A stretch of 64,000 nt of DNA from Terriglobus albidus. GTDB lineage: Bacteria > Acidobacteriota > Terriglobia > Terriglobales > Acidobacteriaceae. Below the pieces are notes generated by a model that saw nothing but the letters and a program-made list of their open reading frames with translations, was not told the DNA's origin and did not search any database. The position numbers and the translations under genes are program-made. The stretch spans positions 1 through 64,000 of the forward strand of contig NZ_JAGTAS010000053.1 in assembly GCF_025685425.1 (NCBI RefSeq), given 5' to 3'. Shown one piece after another: positions 44,611 to 53,425 of this stretch (position 1 is the stretch's first letter; each line of letters starts with the position of its first letter).

Positions 44611-45444
44611 TCAGGCCTCGACTGGGAGAGAACGACGGACTTTGCGCCGCGGGTCTGCGGTATCCCGCAGGATATCGCCAAGGAAATTGAAGGCGACCAC
44701 GCAGATCATTACCGAAAGAGCAGGGAAGATGACCATGTGTGGTGAGTCGAAGAGGTGTGAACGTGCATCATTGAGCATATTGCCCCAGCTTGGTGCGGGC
44801 GGAGGCGTTCCCAGACCAAGAAAGCTCAATGTCGCTTCCGCGAGCACCGCAGTTGCCAGGGCGAGGGCCGCCTGAACCAGCACCGGCTGCAATACGTTGG
44901 GCAGGATGTGCCTCACAATGATGCGGAGATCGCTTGCCCCAAGAGCACGCGCTGCTTCGACATATTCCATCTGCGCGGCGGCAGCGACCTGAGCCCGCAC
45001 CAGGCGGGCAAATCCGGTCCACATGGTCAACGAGAGTGCGGCCACAAGGTTGCGAAACCCGGGGCCTGAGAAGGCGACGAAGGCGATTGCCAACAGGATT
45101 CCAGGAATGGCCATGAAGGCATTGATCAGGTAGACGTTCAAAACCGTATCAAGCCATCCCCCATAAAAACCGGCAAGAGAACCGATCAGCAGCCCCAAAA
45201 ATAGCGAAAGAATTACAACGCTCATGGCAACCGATAGCGAGATTCTTGCACCAAAAATACAACGAGACAAAATGTCGCGCCCTAGTTCATCTGTCCCAAA
45301 CCAGTGGTGTATTGCCGGTGCTTGCAGTCTGTCATCCAGGTTGAGTTGTAGCGGATCGTAAGGAGCAAGAAGCGGTGCAAAGACCCCGGTCAGTATAAAG
45401 ATGGTTAATAAAATGGCGCACGCCATGCCCAAGGGTGACCGCAT
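44611..45444 (-). CDS. Oligopeptide-type ABC transporter permease (DppC-like)
   Basis: 277 residues from ATG 45444; an upstream TTG at 45519 would give 302. Begins with a membrane helix (LGMACAILLTIFILTGVFAPLLAPYDP), then HHWFGTDELGRDILSRCIFGARISL, a DppC hallmark. EAA loop: EYVEAARALGASDLRIIVRHILPNVL. End GDILRDTADPRRKVRR. Likely partner of the permease at 43219, but encoded convergently. Confidence 0.88.
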   Translation of the reverse strand: MRSPLGMACAILLTIFILTGVFAPLLAPYDPLQLNLDDRLQAPAIHHWFGTDELGRDILSRCIFGARISLSVAMSVVILSLFLGLLIGSLAGFYGGWLDTVLNVYLINAFMAIPGILLAIAFVAFSGPGFRNLVAALSLTMWTGFARLVRAQVAAAAQMEYVEAARALGASDLRIIVRHILPNVLQPVLVQAALALATAVLAEATLSFLGLGTPPPAPSWGNMLNDARSHLFDSPHMVIFPALSVMICVVAFNFLGDILRDTADPRRKVRRSLPVEA

Positions 45445-45545
45445 GTGATAGATGGTAATCGATTTAGGGTTACCTGCCGACAAGTATCTTGTGTCGGATA
45501 AAGAACGGTCGGGTCCCAATTCGAGTTACAATGAACTAGACAACC

Positions 45546-45583
45546 TCATCCGGCAAAGACCGGTTCATCCGGCGAGGACCGGT
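45546..45583. repeat. Two-copy 19 bp tandem repeat
   Basis: TCATCCGGCAAAGACCGGT followed directly by TCATCCGGCGAGGACCGGT, 17 of 19 identical. It lies in the divergent region between dppC and the WecB/TagA gene and may be a regulator site. Confidence 0.6.
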
Positions 45584-45649
45584 CCGTAAGAAAAACGAAA
45601 CCAAAAATTTGCTTTGGTCGAGAACCGCGTGAGAGATCATAACGATTCG

Positions 45650-46411
45650 ATGACGAAGACTATCCTTGGTGTGCCTTTTTTCACTGGAACTGCAGAAGAG
45701 GCCGTTCAGCGGATGCTGAATGGTGGATTATTGGTCGTCCCTGCTGCACCAGCCCTGAAAGACATCGGCACACATACTGCATATCGTGACGCCCTGCTGG
45801 CGGCCGATCTCGTGATTACAGACAGCGCCTTTATGGTTCTGGTCTGGAATATGCTTGAGCGCGATAACCTGCGCCGGGTTTCCGGCCTGAAGTATCTGCG
45901 TCTATTGTTGCGCCAGCCTGAGGTCCGCCAGCCCGGCCAGACCTTCTGGATTATGGCCGGCAACAAGAGCGCGAACATGAACCGGAACTGGCTGCGCAGC
46001 GAAGGCATTGAAGTGCCGGACGAGTATGTTTACAACGCTCCGATGTACGGCCCTGTGATCGATGACAGGGAACTGCTGGAGCGTCTGGAAGAATTGCGTC
46101 CAGCACACATTGTGGTAACGATCGGCGGCGGCAATCAGGAGCGGCTCGGCCACTATCTGCGCCATCGTCTTAGCTACGTGCCGGGTATCCACTGCATCGG
46201 CGCCGCGATCGCCTTTCTGAGTGGAGACCAGGTTCATATTCCAGAGTGGGCGGATCACCTTTTCCTGGGGTGGTTGTTCCGTGTACTCGATAAGCCAAAG
46301 CTCTACTTCCCGCGCTATATGGGCGCCACCGCACTCTTCGGTTTGCTTGCGAGATACCGCAGCGCCTTACCGCCGGTGGAAGCACCCATTGAACAGAACG
46401 TCCTCAATTAG
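45650..46411 (+). CDS. WecB/TagA/CpsF-family glycosyltransferase (GT26)
   Basis: 253 residues from ATG 45650 (MTKTILGVPFF; upstream frame from 45614). GT26 features: LITDSAFMVLVWNML, FWIMAGNKSANMNRNWLRS, NAPMYGPVIDDRELL, IVVTIGGGNQERLGHYLRHRL, GIHCIGAAIAFLSG and a C-terminal FLGWLFRVLDKPKLYFPRY typical of membrane association. It likely adds N-acetylmannosamine or similar to a lipid-linked sugar for an envelope polymer. Confidence 0.85.
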   Translation: MTKTILGVPFFTGTAEEAVQRMLNGGLLVVPAAPALKDIGTHTAYRDALLAADLVITDSAFMVLVWNMLERDNLRRVSGLKYLRLLLRQPEVRQPGQTFWIMAGNKSANMNRNWLRSEGIEVPDEYVYNAPMYGPVIDDRELLERLEELRPAHIVVTIGGGNQERLGHYLRHRLSYVPGIHCIGAAIAFLSGDQVHIPEWADHLFLGWLFRVLDKPKLYFPRYMGATALFGLLARYRSALPPVEAPIEQNVLN

Positions 46412-46429
46412 AGCGTTTCTGCAGCACGG

Positions 46430-46480
46430 CCGCATAGCTACTTTTCGGTTCCTTCAGGGTTGAACTCGGTAGCTATGCGG
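46430..46480 (+). promoter_or_regulatory. 12 bp inverted repeat covering the CAP gene start codon
   Basis: CCGCATAGCTAC (46430-46441) and GTAGCTATGCGG (46469-46480) are perfect complements separated by 27 nt. The ATG at 46475 is inside the second arm and the only purine-rich stretch (CAGGG) is in the loop, so the mRNA could mask its own start. Alternatively a DNA operator. Confidence 0.5.
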
Positions 46481-47218
46481 TTTCGTTTTTTACTGGCGTT
46501 TGTGGTTTTGACTCTCTTTGCTTCTCACCTGCAAGCTCAGAGTTCTCTTGCGGAGCGATATCTTTTTCAGGCTCTGAATTCTGAAAGAGCACAAGCAGGT
46601 CTGCCGCAACTGCGCTGGGATCGCCAGCTCTATGTTGCGGCTCGCTATCATGCGGAGCAAATGGTTCGGGCAGGAGCCATCAGTCATCAGTTCCAGGGAG
46701 AGGCGGACCTCACGGAACGCGTCGCTTCAGCTGGGGCACATGTCTCTGTCGTCGCGGAGAATGTGGCCATGGCTTCCACGGCCGTGATGATCCACGATGG
46801 CTGGATGCATTCGCCCCATCACCGGGAAAACATTCTGGATCCGAGAGTCACCTCTGTAGCCATTGCTGTCATGCCGCGGGGCAATGCGCTTTATGCAGTA
46901 GAAGACTTCAGCCGCGATGTCCCCACGCTCTCGCTCTCGCAGCAGGAAAACGCTGTCATCGAAAGTCTGCGGGCGCTGCGTCTGAATGCCGCAGCGAGTG
47001 CTGCGGCCCGGGCGAACTGTGCGGTCGACTCCGGCGTTGTGCAGGGAAGCCGTCCACTGTTTGTGATGCGCTGGACCGCCACGGACCTGAGCGCCGTACC
47101 GGAACAACTTAAGGCTCGCCTGCGGCAGCGCAGATACAACAGCGCTGAGGTAGGAGCATGTTCCGTCCATGGCGCCGGCGGTTTTACGACATACCGGGTC
47201 GCGGTGCTGATGTACTAG
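46475..47218 (+). CDS. Secreted CAP-domain protein (SCP/PR1 family)
   Basis: 247 residues from ATG 46475 (a TTG at 46460 also opens the frame). Sec signal peptide MRFRFLLAFVVLTLFASHLQAQ. CAP domain at about 25-150: LNSERAQAGLPQLRWDRQLYVAARYHAEQM, then AENVAMA and GWMHSPHHRENILDP, holding the two conserved His and Glu. The last 100 residues are not recognised. Bacterial CAP proteins are extracellular or periplasmic with varied roles. Followed after 10 bp by repeat copy F. Confidence 0.88.
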   Translation: MRFRFLLAFVVLTLFASHLQAQSSLAERYLFQALNSERAQAGLPQLRWDRQLYVAARYHAEQMVRAGAISHQFQGEADLTERVASAGAHVSVVAENVAMASTAVMIHDGWMHSPHHRENILDPRVTSVAIAVMPRGNALYAVEDFSRDVPTLSLSQQENAVIESLRALRLNAAASAAARANCAVDSGVVQGSRPLFVMRWTATDLSAVPEQLKARLRQRRYNSAEVGACSVHGAGGFTTYRVAVLMY

Positions 47219-47228
47219 TTGATTCCGT

Positions 47229-47342
47229 TGGAGCATTTCCCTGCAGATGTAGAGTAGGGCTTCCTCATCTATGGGCGTTTTCCGCAATGAAAACGCCCCT
47301 GCACGTTACTTCCGGAATACCCACCAACAGGGAAATGCTCTA
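47229..47342 (+). mobile_element. MITE-like element, copy F
   Basis: 114 bp. Left flank TG (changed from TA) at 47229-47230 and TA at 47341-47342. Ends GAGCATTTCCCTGCAG / CAACAGGGAAATGCTC; central hairpin GGCGTTTTC-CGCAAT-GAAAACGCC. Located between the CAP gene and tRNA-Asn. Confidence 0.87.
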
Positions 47343-47420
47343 GAGTTGCCAATCCACAGCAATTTTCGTATTCTTACTAAGGCGCTTGACCGGTTGGAAA
47401 CAACAGGGTCGCGCCGATAC

Positions 47421-47495
<75 letters not shown>

Positions 47496-48155
47496 TAAAT
47501 TCCTCCACAATTTAGTGCCTTTCGTCGGATGACGAAATTCGCCTCTTTTCGGTGGATTGTGCCCATTTTTGTCCCCAGTGCGATTCAAAAGCGTGATTAT
47601 CACAGCCTGACAAAGGCTTCGGTGATCAGGTGTTCTTAGCCGTATCGTAGTTGGCGGCGATGCGCCAGGAATCTATTCATTCTCCCGTAGTCAAGACAGA
47701 CCTTTTGATCGTTCAAGGCACGACGGATTGGGCGATCAGATTGTGTCTGATGCACGACTGTCTGGATTTGAAGGCCATTTAAGAGGAACTGAATGAGAAA
47801 GTTCTGGCCTTCCGGAATCCGGACGTTGTATTGTTGTCCGGCCAATTCGCTGCGAACACCCAACGAATTAGCCGGTGGTACCGAAAGAGCGCTGCAGGAT
47901 GCATCCGTTGTTGTCGTATCCGACGTGACTGTCACGACGACTAGCACCCGATTCGGTACCAGCCGTTTGAGTCTCGCAATCCTGTCTTGCAGTCCTGTCT
48001 TCGGTCCTTGGCGGAGGATGGCAAGGGATCCCATCCCACCACGGTTGGCTTTACCGGCAATGTGATGATCGATATGTCCTTCGGCGGCTATGGCTCATAC
48101 ATGGTGCTTAGAGAACTTCGGGTCAGTGGCAACAATCATTTTCGGAGGTTATGGG
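47496..48155. other. 660 bp without a supported gene
   Basis: A weak hairpin TTTCGTC-GGAT-GACGAAA (47520-47537) follows tRNA-Asn and might help end its transcript. Beyond that, a minus-strand frame of 132 codons (47636-48034) and a plus-strand frame of 90 codons (47793-48065) are open, but neither has a ribosome-binding site or recognisable domain. The final 50 bp hold the promoter/leader of the TonB-dependent receptor. Confidence 0.5.
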
Positions 48156-51100
48156 ATGAACGCTAAGATAAGTTTGTTTGCACGTATAAGTCTTTTCAGG
48201 CTAAGCGTCTTTGCGTGTGTGTGCTTCCTGGTATTTCTGAGCCGAGGCGCAGCCGCGCAAGTGGACCAAGGTTCGATCACCGGCATTGTCTCGGACCCAT
48301 CCGGCGCTGTTATCCCTAATGCGCACGTTACCCTTCGGAATACAGATATTGGCTTAACTCTGGAAACTGTAGCGAGCACCAGTGGGCAGTACACTTTTTC
48401 ACCAGTCAGGATTGGCCACTATTCCATTACGGCCTCATCACAAGGGTTTTCGTCAACAACACAGGAAAATCTGCAGGTGAATGTGCAAGAGCGCCTGCAG
48501 GTTAACATTCAGCTGCAACTCGGCTCTGCCACAGAAACTGTCACCGTCACTGGAATTCCACCACAGCTACAGACGACGGAGGCATCGGTCGGTCAGGTTA
48601 TTAATAGCGCGACACTGAACAATCTGCCATTGAATGGGCGCAATTTCACGTTCCTGGCTCAGCTATCCGCCGGAGTTAACACGCCGCAGGCTGATACGCG
48701 CGGCAATGCGGCATCGGGTGCGTTTTCTGCAAACGGCTTGCGCCCGGCGCAGAACAACTACCTGCTCGATGGCATCGATAACAACTCAAATGCGGTTGAT
48801 TTTCTGAACGGCACGAATTTCGTCATTCTTCCCCCGCTGGACGCGATCCAGGAGTTCAAGGTTCAGACAGCTCAGTTCAGCGCTGAACAGGGGCGCTCCG
48901 CAGGAGCAGTGCTGAATGCCACGATCAAATCCGGAACCAACGGCATCCATGGCGCAGTTTGGGAGTTCTTTCGCAACGACAAGCTGGATGCAGCTGACTG
49001 GTTTGAGAATTACAACCGTGTCACGAAGGGAAAGCTGCGCTGGAACCAGTTTGGGGCTTCCATCGGCGGTCCTGTAATCAAAAACAAGCTCTTCTATTTC
49101 GGCGATTATCAGGGATTCCGTCGCGTCCAAGGCACGGTGTTGCCAGGTACAGTTCCAACATTAACTGAGCGTAACAGCAATTTCACAGATCTTTCCGATC
49201 TCATTACCGGTCAAAACGGCACACCCCGTAAAGATGCGCTTGGTCGATCTATTCCTTTCGGAACGGTTCTCGATCCAGCGACGACGCGAGCGGTCACTGC
49301 GGGGGCCGTGGACCCAGTGTCCGGTATCAGGGCTACACAGACTGGCTTTGCACGCGATCCATTCGGTACGTGCGGACCAGGAACAACGAATTTTACGGTT
49401 AGCGGCTGCAACCTGAATCACTTGCCCGCGAATCGTATTGATTCCAATGCGGTAAAACTTCTGCAGCTGTACCCCGCGCCGACGACCAGCTCGTTTACTA
49501 CGAATTTCACAACAAGCCCCAAGCTGTATGAGCACAGCAATGCCTTCGACGTGCGCGGTGACTACGCAATGAGCGACAAGAACCAGATGTTCGTGCGCTT
49601 TAGCTACTTGGATGACCCGCAGTTTCTCCCTGCAATCTTCGGCGGTATTGCTGACGGCGGAAGCTTCGCGCAGGGCCTTCAGAATGCAAAATCCAATCAG
49701 TCCGTTGCGGCCTGGACTCATGTGTTTTCTTCAAGCACCGTCAATGTAGGCCGAGTCGGTTTCAACCACTTGCATACGACGCGTTTTGGTCCACAGGGAA
49801 ATAACATGGGAATCCCAGCGCAATACGGATTTCAAGGAATTCCCCAAGTGGCCCTGAACGGCGGTTTGCCCCAGATTGTGGTCAGCGGTTTACAGAATCT
49901 GGGCAGCAACAACTATCTGCCGTCGGATGAGATCAGCCAGACGCTTCAGTTGACGGATGATTTCACGAAGATTCATGGGGCGCATAGCTTTAAAGCAGGC
50001 ATTGAGTTCCAGAAGATTCACTTCAATACCTTGCAACCTCCATTTCCGCGTGGCGAATTTGATTTCAATGGGAATTTTGCGGGTGTTCCAGGACAGGCGG
50101 GAGATCAAACCGGCCGTGCGCAGATGTTGCTGACCCCGATCGCAACCACTGTTCCAAATGGTATTAGTTATGTTGGTGGTGCGAATCAGGTTCTAGCAAC
50201 CAATATCAGCAAGACCTACGACGTCAGGCATTATCTTGCGGTCTACTTTCAGGATGACTGGAAGGTCAATTCTCAATTGACGTTGAATCTTGGCCTGCGC
50301 TGGGATTATTTCAGCCCCATCTCGGAGGCGAACGGTGCTCAAGCGAACTTCATTCAGAATGGGCCGCCGTATAACGCTCCGACATTCCTGATACCGGCTA
50401 GCGGAAAGGCCAACCGCGCTCTCTCGACAACTTTCCAGGCCCTGCTTCAGAAAGACGGCATTGCGCTTCAAATGACGGACAAATACGGGAAAGGCCTATT
50501 ACAGACTCAGAAGAGCAACATTGCTCCACGGTTTGGATTCGCCTATCAGGTATCGCCGAAGTTTGTAGTTCGTGGTGGGGCGGGCTTGTTCTTCAATTCT
50601 TTTGAGAATCAAGGCTATGGTCCTAACATTGGATTGAATTACCCCTTCATCTATAGCTTTACGTTCACTGGCACAACGGATTCAGCGCCATTTAATACTG
50701 GATCGAACCCATACGGCACATGTGCGACCGCCGGTCCTGGGGGAAGCGCGACGATCGAATCGGGTCTCACCTGTGCCCAGTTCACTCCTCTGGCGGTGAA
50801 TGGAAAGGGATTGGGCCTGCAGGGATTACAATTCAACTACAAGACGCCTCGTACGCTCAGCGCAAATCTCACCCTTCAATACGCCATTACACATAACATC
50901 TCGGCACAGGCTGCTTATGTCCTTACCGATGGAAGCTCACTGCAGGCCGGCATTGGCAACAACAGGGTCTCGCAGATTATTGGTGCAACTCTGCCCTCAG
51001 GTACAAGTACAGCGAACTATCGACCATTCCCGGACTTTGCCGAGGGAGGGAGTTATCAGCGTACGATCGGCCGGAGTGTTTATAACGGTTTGCAGACCAA

Positions 51101-51959
51101 GTTAGAGCGGCAATCTGCACAGGGAGTGGGCTTCTTGGTCACATATACCTTTGCGAAGACTCTCTCTGATGCGGGCGATCTATTGAATGGTGGCAGTGTG
51201 AGCGGATACCGTGCTCCCTGGGTTCCAGGGTTCGGACCGCACTTCGATTGGGGCCAGGCAGCATTTGATATACGGCATGTAGTCCACCTGAGCGGCAGCT
51301 ATGAGTTGCCGTTTGGTAAGAACAAAATGTTCCTTGCCAACTCTGGTAAGGTGACAAACGCGGTTCTTGGCGGTTGGGCAGTCAACGGCATAGCTACCCT
51401 TCAAGGAGGACAACCTATCACGTTGACCTGCCCGTCTGCGACAACCTCCGGCACAAGCTGCAGAGTGCTGCAGGTTGCTGGTCAGGATCAGAAGCTCGGA
51501 CTGCACAGGGATTCGAGCGGAGCCCTCAACTGGTTCGGCAATCCAGCGGCATTCAATCAGCCTTGTATATTGAACCAGGTAAAAAATCCTGATGGTTCGA
51601 TGTCTATCAATCCGGTTATAGATAGCCCTAAAGGGTGCGTTGCCCTCCCGGCTAACAGTAACCTTATACTCGGCGGTCCAGGCTCAACGAGCACGCATGG
51701 ACCCGGTTTCCATCGGTTCGATTTCTCCGCCTTCAAGAACTTCCCGATCCATGAGGCGATTTCACTTCAGTTCCGGGCAGAGTTCTTCAATATCCTCAAC
51801 CATCCGAACTTCAATTCCCCGAACTTTGGAGGCAACGGCGTCGTTGCAATTGGAAACTCGGGCAACTTCCTGAGCTCTACATTTGGAGAGATCGGATCAA
51901 CACGCGATGCTCCATTTGATCCGAGGCAGATCCAGTTTGCTTTGAAGCTCTACTACTAA
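48156..51959 (+). CDS. Oar-like TonB-dependent receptor
   Basis: 1267 residues from ATG 48156, preceded by GGAGG at 48144-48148 (a frame open from 48090 lacks a site). Signal peptide at 1-35 (LFRLSVFACVCFLVFLSRGAAAQ). A carboxypeptidase-regulatory Ig-like domain (about 37-120; GSITGIVSDPSGAVIPNAHV) is followed by a plug (LNNLPLNGRNFTFLAQLSAG, YLLDGIDNN, IQEFKVQTAQFSAEQGRSAG) and an outer-membrane barrel ending in QFALKLYY with a terminal aromatic residue. Acidobacteria carry many such receptors; the ligand is unknown. Two exported or unknown genes follow on the same strand. Confidence 0.93.
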   Translation: MNAKISLFARISLFRLSVFACVCFLVFLSRGAAAQVDQGSITGIVSDPSGAVIPNAHVTLRNTDIGLTLETVASTSGQYTFSPVRIGHYSITASSQGFSSTTQENLQVNVQERLQVNIQLQLGSATETVTVTGIPPQLQTTEASVGQVINSATLNNLPLNGRNFTFLAQLSAGVNTPQADTRGNAASGAFSANGLRPAQNNYLLDGIDNNSNAVDFLNGTNFVILPPLDAIQEFKVQTAQFSAEQGRSAGAVLNATIKSGTNGIHGAVWEFFRNDKLDAADWFENYNRVTKGKLRWNQFGASIGGPVIKNKLFYFGDYQGFRRVQGTVLPGTVPTLTERNSNFTDLSDLITGQNGTPRKDALGRSIPFGTVLDPATTRAVTAGAVDPVSGIRATQTGFARDPFGTCGPGTTNFTVSGCNLNHLPANRIDSNAVKLLQLYPAPTTSSFTTNFTTSPKLYEHSNAFDVRGDYAMSDKNQMFVRFSYLDDPQFLPAIFGGIADGGSFAQGLQNAKSNQSVAAWTHVFSSSTVNVGRVGFNHLHTTRFGPQGNNMGIPAQYGFQGIPQVALNGGLPQIVVSGLQNLGSNNYLPSDEISQTLQLTDDFTKIHGAHSFKAGIEFQKIHFNTLQPPFPRGEFDFNGNFAGVPGQAGDQTGRAQMLLTPIATTVPNGISYVGGANQVLATNISKTYDVRHYLAVYFQDDWKVNSQLTLNLGLRWDYFSPISEANGAQANFIQNGPPYNAPTFLIPASGKANRALSTTFQALLQKDGIALQMTDKYGKGLLQTQKSNIAPRFGFAYQVSPKFVVRGGAGLFFNSFENQGYGPNIGLNYPFIYSFTFTGTTDSAPFNTGSNPYGTCATAGPGGSATIESGLTCAQFTPLAVNGKGLGLQGLQFNYKTPRTLSANLTLQYAITHNISAQAAYVLTDGSSLQAGIGNNRVSQIIGATLPSGTSTANYRPFPDFAEGGSYQRTIGRSVYNGLQTKLERQSAQGVGFLVTYTFAKTLSDAGDLLNGGSVSGYRAPWVPGFGPHFDWGQAAFDIRHVVHLSGSYELPFGKNKMFLANSGKVTNAVLGGWAVNGIATLQGGQPITLTCPSATTSGTSCRVLQVAGQDQKLGLHRDSSGALNWFGNPAAFNQPCILNQVKNPDGSMSINPVIDSPKGCVALPANSNLILGGPGSTSTHGPGFHRFDFSAFKNFPIHEAISLQFRAEFFNILNHPNFNSPNFGGNGVVAIGNSGNFLSSTFGEIGSTRDAPFDPRQIQFALKLYY

Positions 51960-52251
51960 GCTGATGAAGGCACCGTGTAGATTACGGTGCCTTCACTAGC
52001 CGCTTGAGAGTCAGGATGCAGTCTAGATTACGGGTTTCGTGACGATGCGAAGTTCTGTCATGAAATATGGAGCGAACTGGCGTTGACTGCTAACCTGCCT
52101 GATGCGTATTTTTATTCGGCTGGACTATATTCATATCGAACAGAGGACCGTACACGGGCCGGCGTCTACCGGAAATGGCGGACGCATCCGGCTCGCATGC
52201 ATAAGGAATGCAGTGGCGTACTCGACGACCGCTTCTGCGGAGTAGTAAGGG

Positions 52252-53421
52252 ATGATCGTGAAAGAACCATCCATTGGCGACGCATCCTCGAGTTGTCTGC
52301 GTCAGGCGACGTACGGTCTCAGTTGCAGCCGTCGTGACTTCCTTCGCTCTGCTGCGGGTATGGTTCTTGGTGGGGCAAGTCCATTTCTCTATGCAGGATC
52401 CGCGAGGACGAGAAAGGTGATCGTAGTCACCTTTGGCGGTGGAGCCCGCGATCAGGAGACGTTTGCGCCTGCGGGGCAGGAGAACATTCCTCATCTTCTT
52501 AAGGAACTGATTCCCCAAGCCAGTTTCTTTACCCAGGTGGTGAACCGCGGAATTCTTGGGCACTACGTTGCGACCGCAAGCCTTGCTACAGGTGTCTATG
52601 AGACGTTGAATAACTTCTCGTCCGTGCCTCCAGAGCATCCAACAGTTTTTGAGTATTTTCGAAAAGATCTCAAGCGTCCGCCTAAGGATGCATGGGTCGT
52701 TGCACCCAGCAATGGGTTTAGCCGTATTGGTGAAAGCGAGTCCCGGCGATATGGACCTGGCTGGGGCGCACAGGTGATCCTCCCAAAACATCTGCTGTTA
52801 GCAGCAATGTCAGGAGGAACAATCGACTATGAACATCTGCTGCGAGACAACTATGAGACTCCACTATTTGCGCCACAACTCGGAGGAAGTGAATTTGAGT
52901 TCCAGCAGATGGAGACCATATTGAAGCTGTCGGTCGGCGACTTCAGATCCCATGCGAAGACTTTATCGAGCCCCGACGAGCTTTCAGTCTATGTTGTGCA
53001 ACAGCTGATGCAACAGCAGGCGCCCAGCCTAATCTGGGTTACGATGCACGACATTGATGTCGCACACACAGGTGCGTATTCGCTTTATGTGGAAAGTGTT
53101 CGACGGACGGATCGGCTCTGCGCTGAATTGTGGAGGATTGTACAAAACAATCCTGAATATGCGGGCAACACCACGATGGTGATTCTTCCCGACTTTGGAC
53201 GAGACTCCGATGAGGAGGCGGGTGGAAATGGCTTTCAACACCACCGCACCGGCGATCCATCGTCGCGAACTACGTGGATGATGGCATTGGGGGCAGGGGT
53301 CCGCGAAGGCATGATCTACGATCATCCGGTTCAATCGACGGATCTGGTGCCAACGCTTGGATCGATGATGGGATTCCAGGCATCGATCGCGCAGGGGCGG
53401 CCAATTCAAGAACTGTTCTAA
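52252..53421 (+). CDS. Tat-exported alkaline-phosphatase-superfamily protein (DUF1501/sulfatase-like)
   Basis: 389 residues from ATG 52252 (TAAGGG directly upstream). Twin-arginine signal CSRRDFLRSAAGMVLGGASP at about 26-45. Segments typical of the alkaline phosphatase/sulfatase fold: VIVVTFGGGARDQETF near the start of the mature protein, GHYVATASLATGVYE, HDIDVAHTGAYSLYV, VILPDFGRDSDE and FQHHRTGDPSSR (candidate Asp/His metal ligands), and TDLVPTLGSMMGF. The exact enzyme class is uncertain. It sits 292 bp after the TonB receptor and 4 bp before the next gene. Confidence 0.75.
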   Translation: MIVKEPSIGDASSSCLRQATYGLSCSRRDFLRSAAGMVLGGASPFLYAGSARTRKVIVVTFGGGARDQETFAPAGQENIPHLLKELIPQASFFTQVVNRGILGHYVATASLATGVYETLNNFSSVPPEHPTVFEYFRKDLKRPPKDAWVVAPSNGFSRIGESESRRYGPGWGAQVILPKHLLLAAMSGGTIDYEHLLRDNYETPLFAPQLGGSEFEFQQMETILKLSVGDFRSHAKTLSSPDELSVYVVQQLMQQQAPSLIWVTMHDIDVAHTGAYSLYVESVRRTDRLCAELWRIVQNNPEYAGNTTMVILPDFGRDSDEEAGGNGFQHHRTGDPSSRTTWMMALGAGVREGMIYDHPVQSTDLVPTLGSMMGFQASIAQGRPIQELF

Positions 53422-53425
53422 CACG

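Noticed and set aside
45546-45583. Possible CRISPR
   Set aside because: Only two directly adjacent 19 bp copies with no spacer; no cas genes anywhere in the window.
47158-47343. 61-codon frame ending in ...AMKTPLHVTSGIPTNREML
   Set aside because: It is the translation of MITE copy F plus the end of the CAP gene in another frame. The same peptide appears in other copies because the DNA repeats, not because of a protein.
47636-48034. 132-codon minus-strand frame after tRNA-Asn
   Set aside because: No ribosome-binding site, no recognisable domain and overlapping open frames on the other strand; kept only as a note in the region entry.
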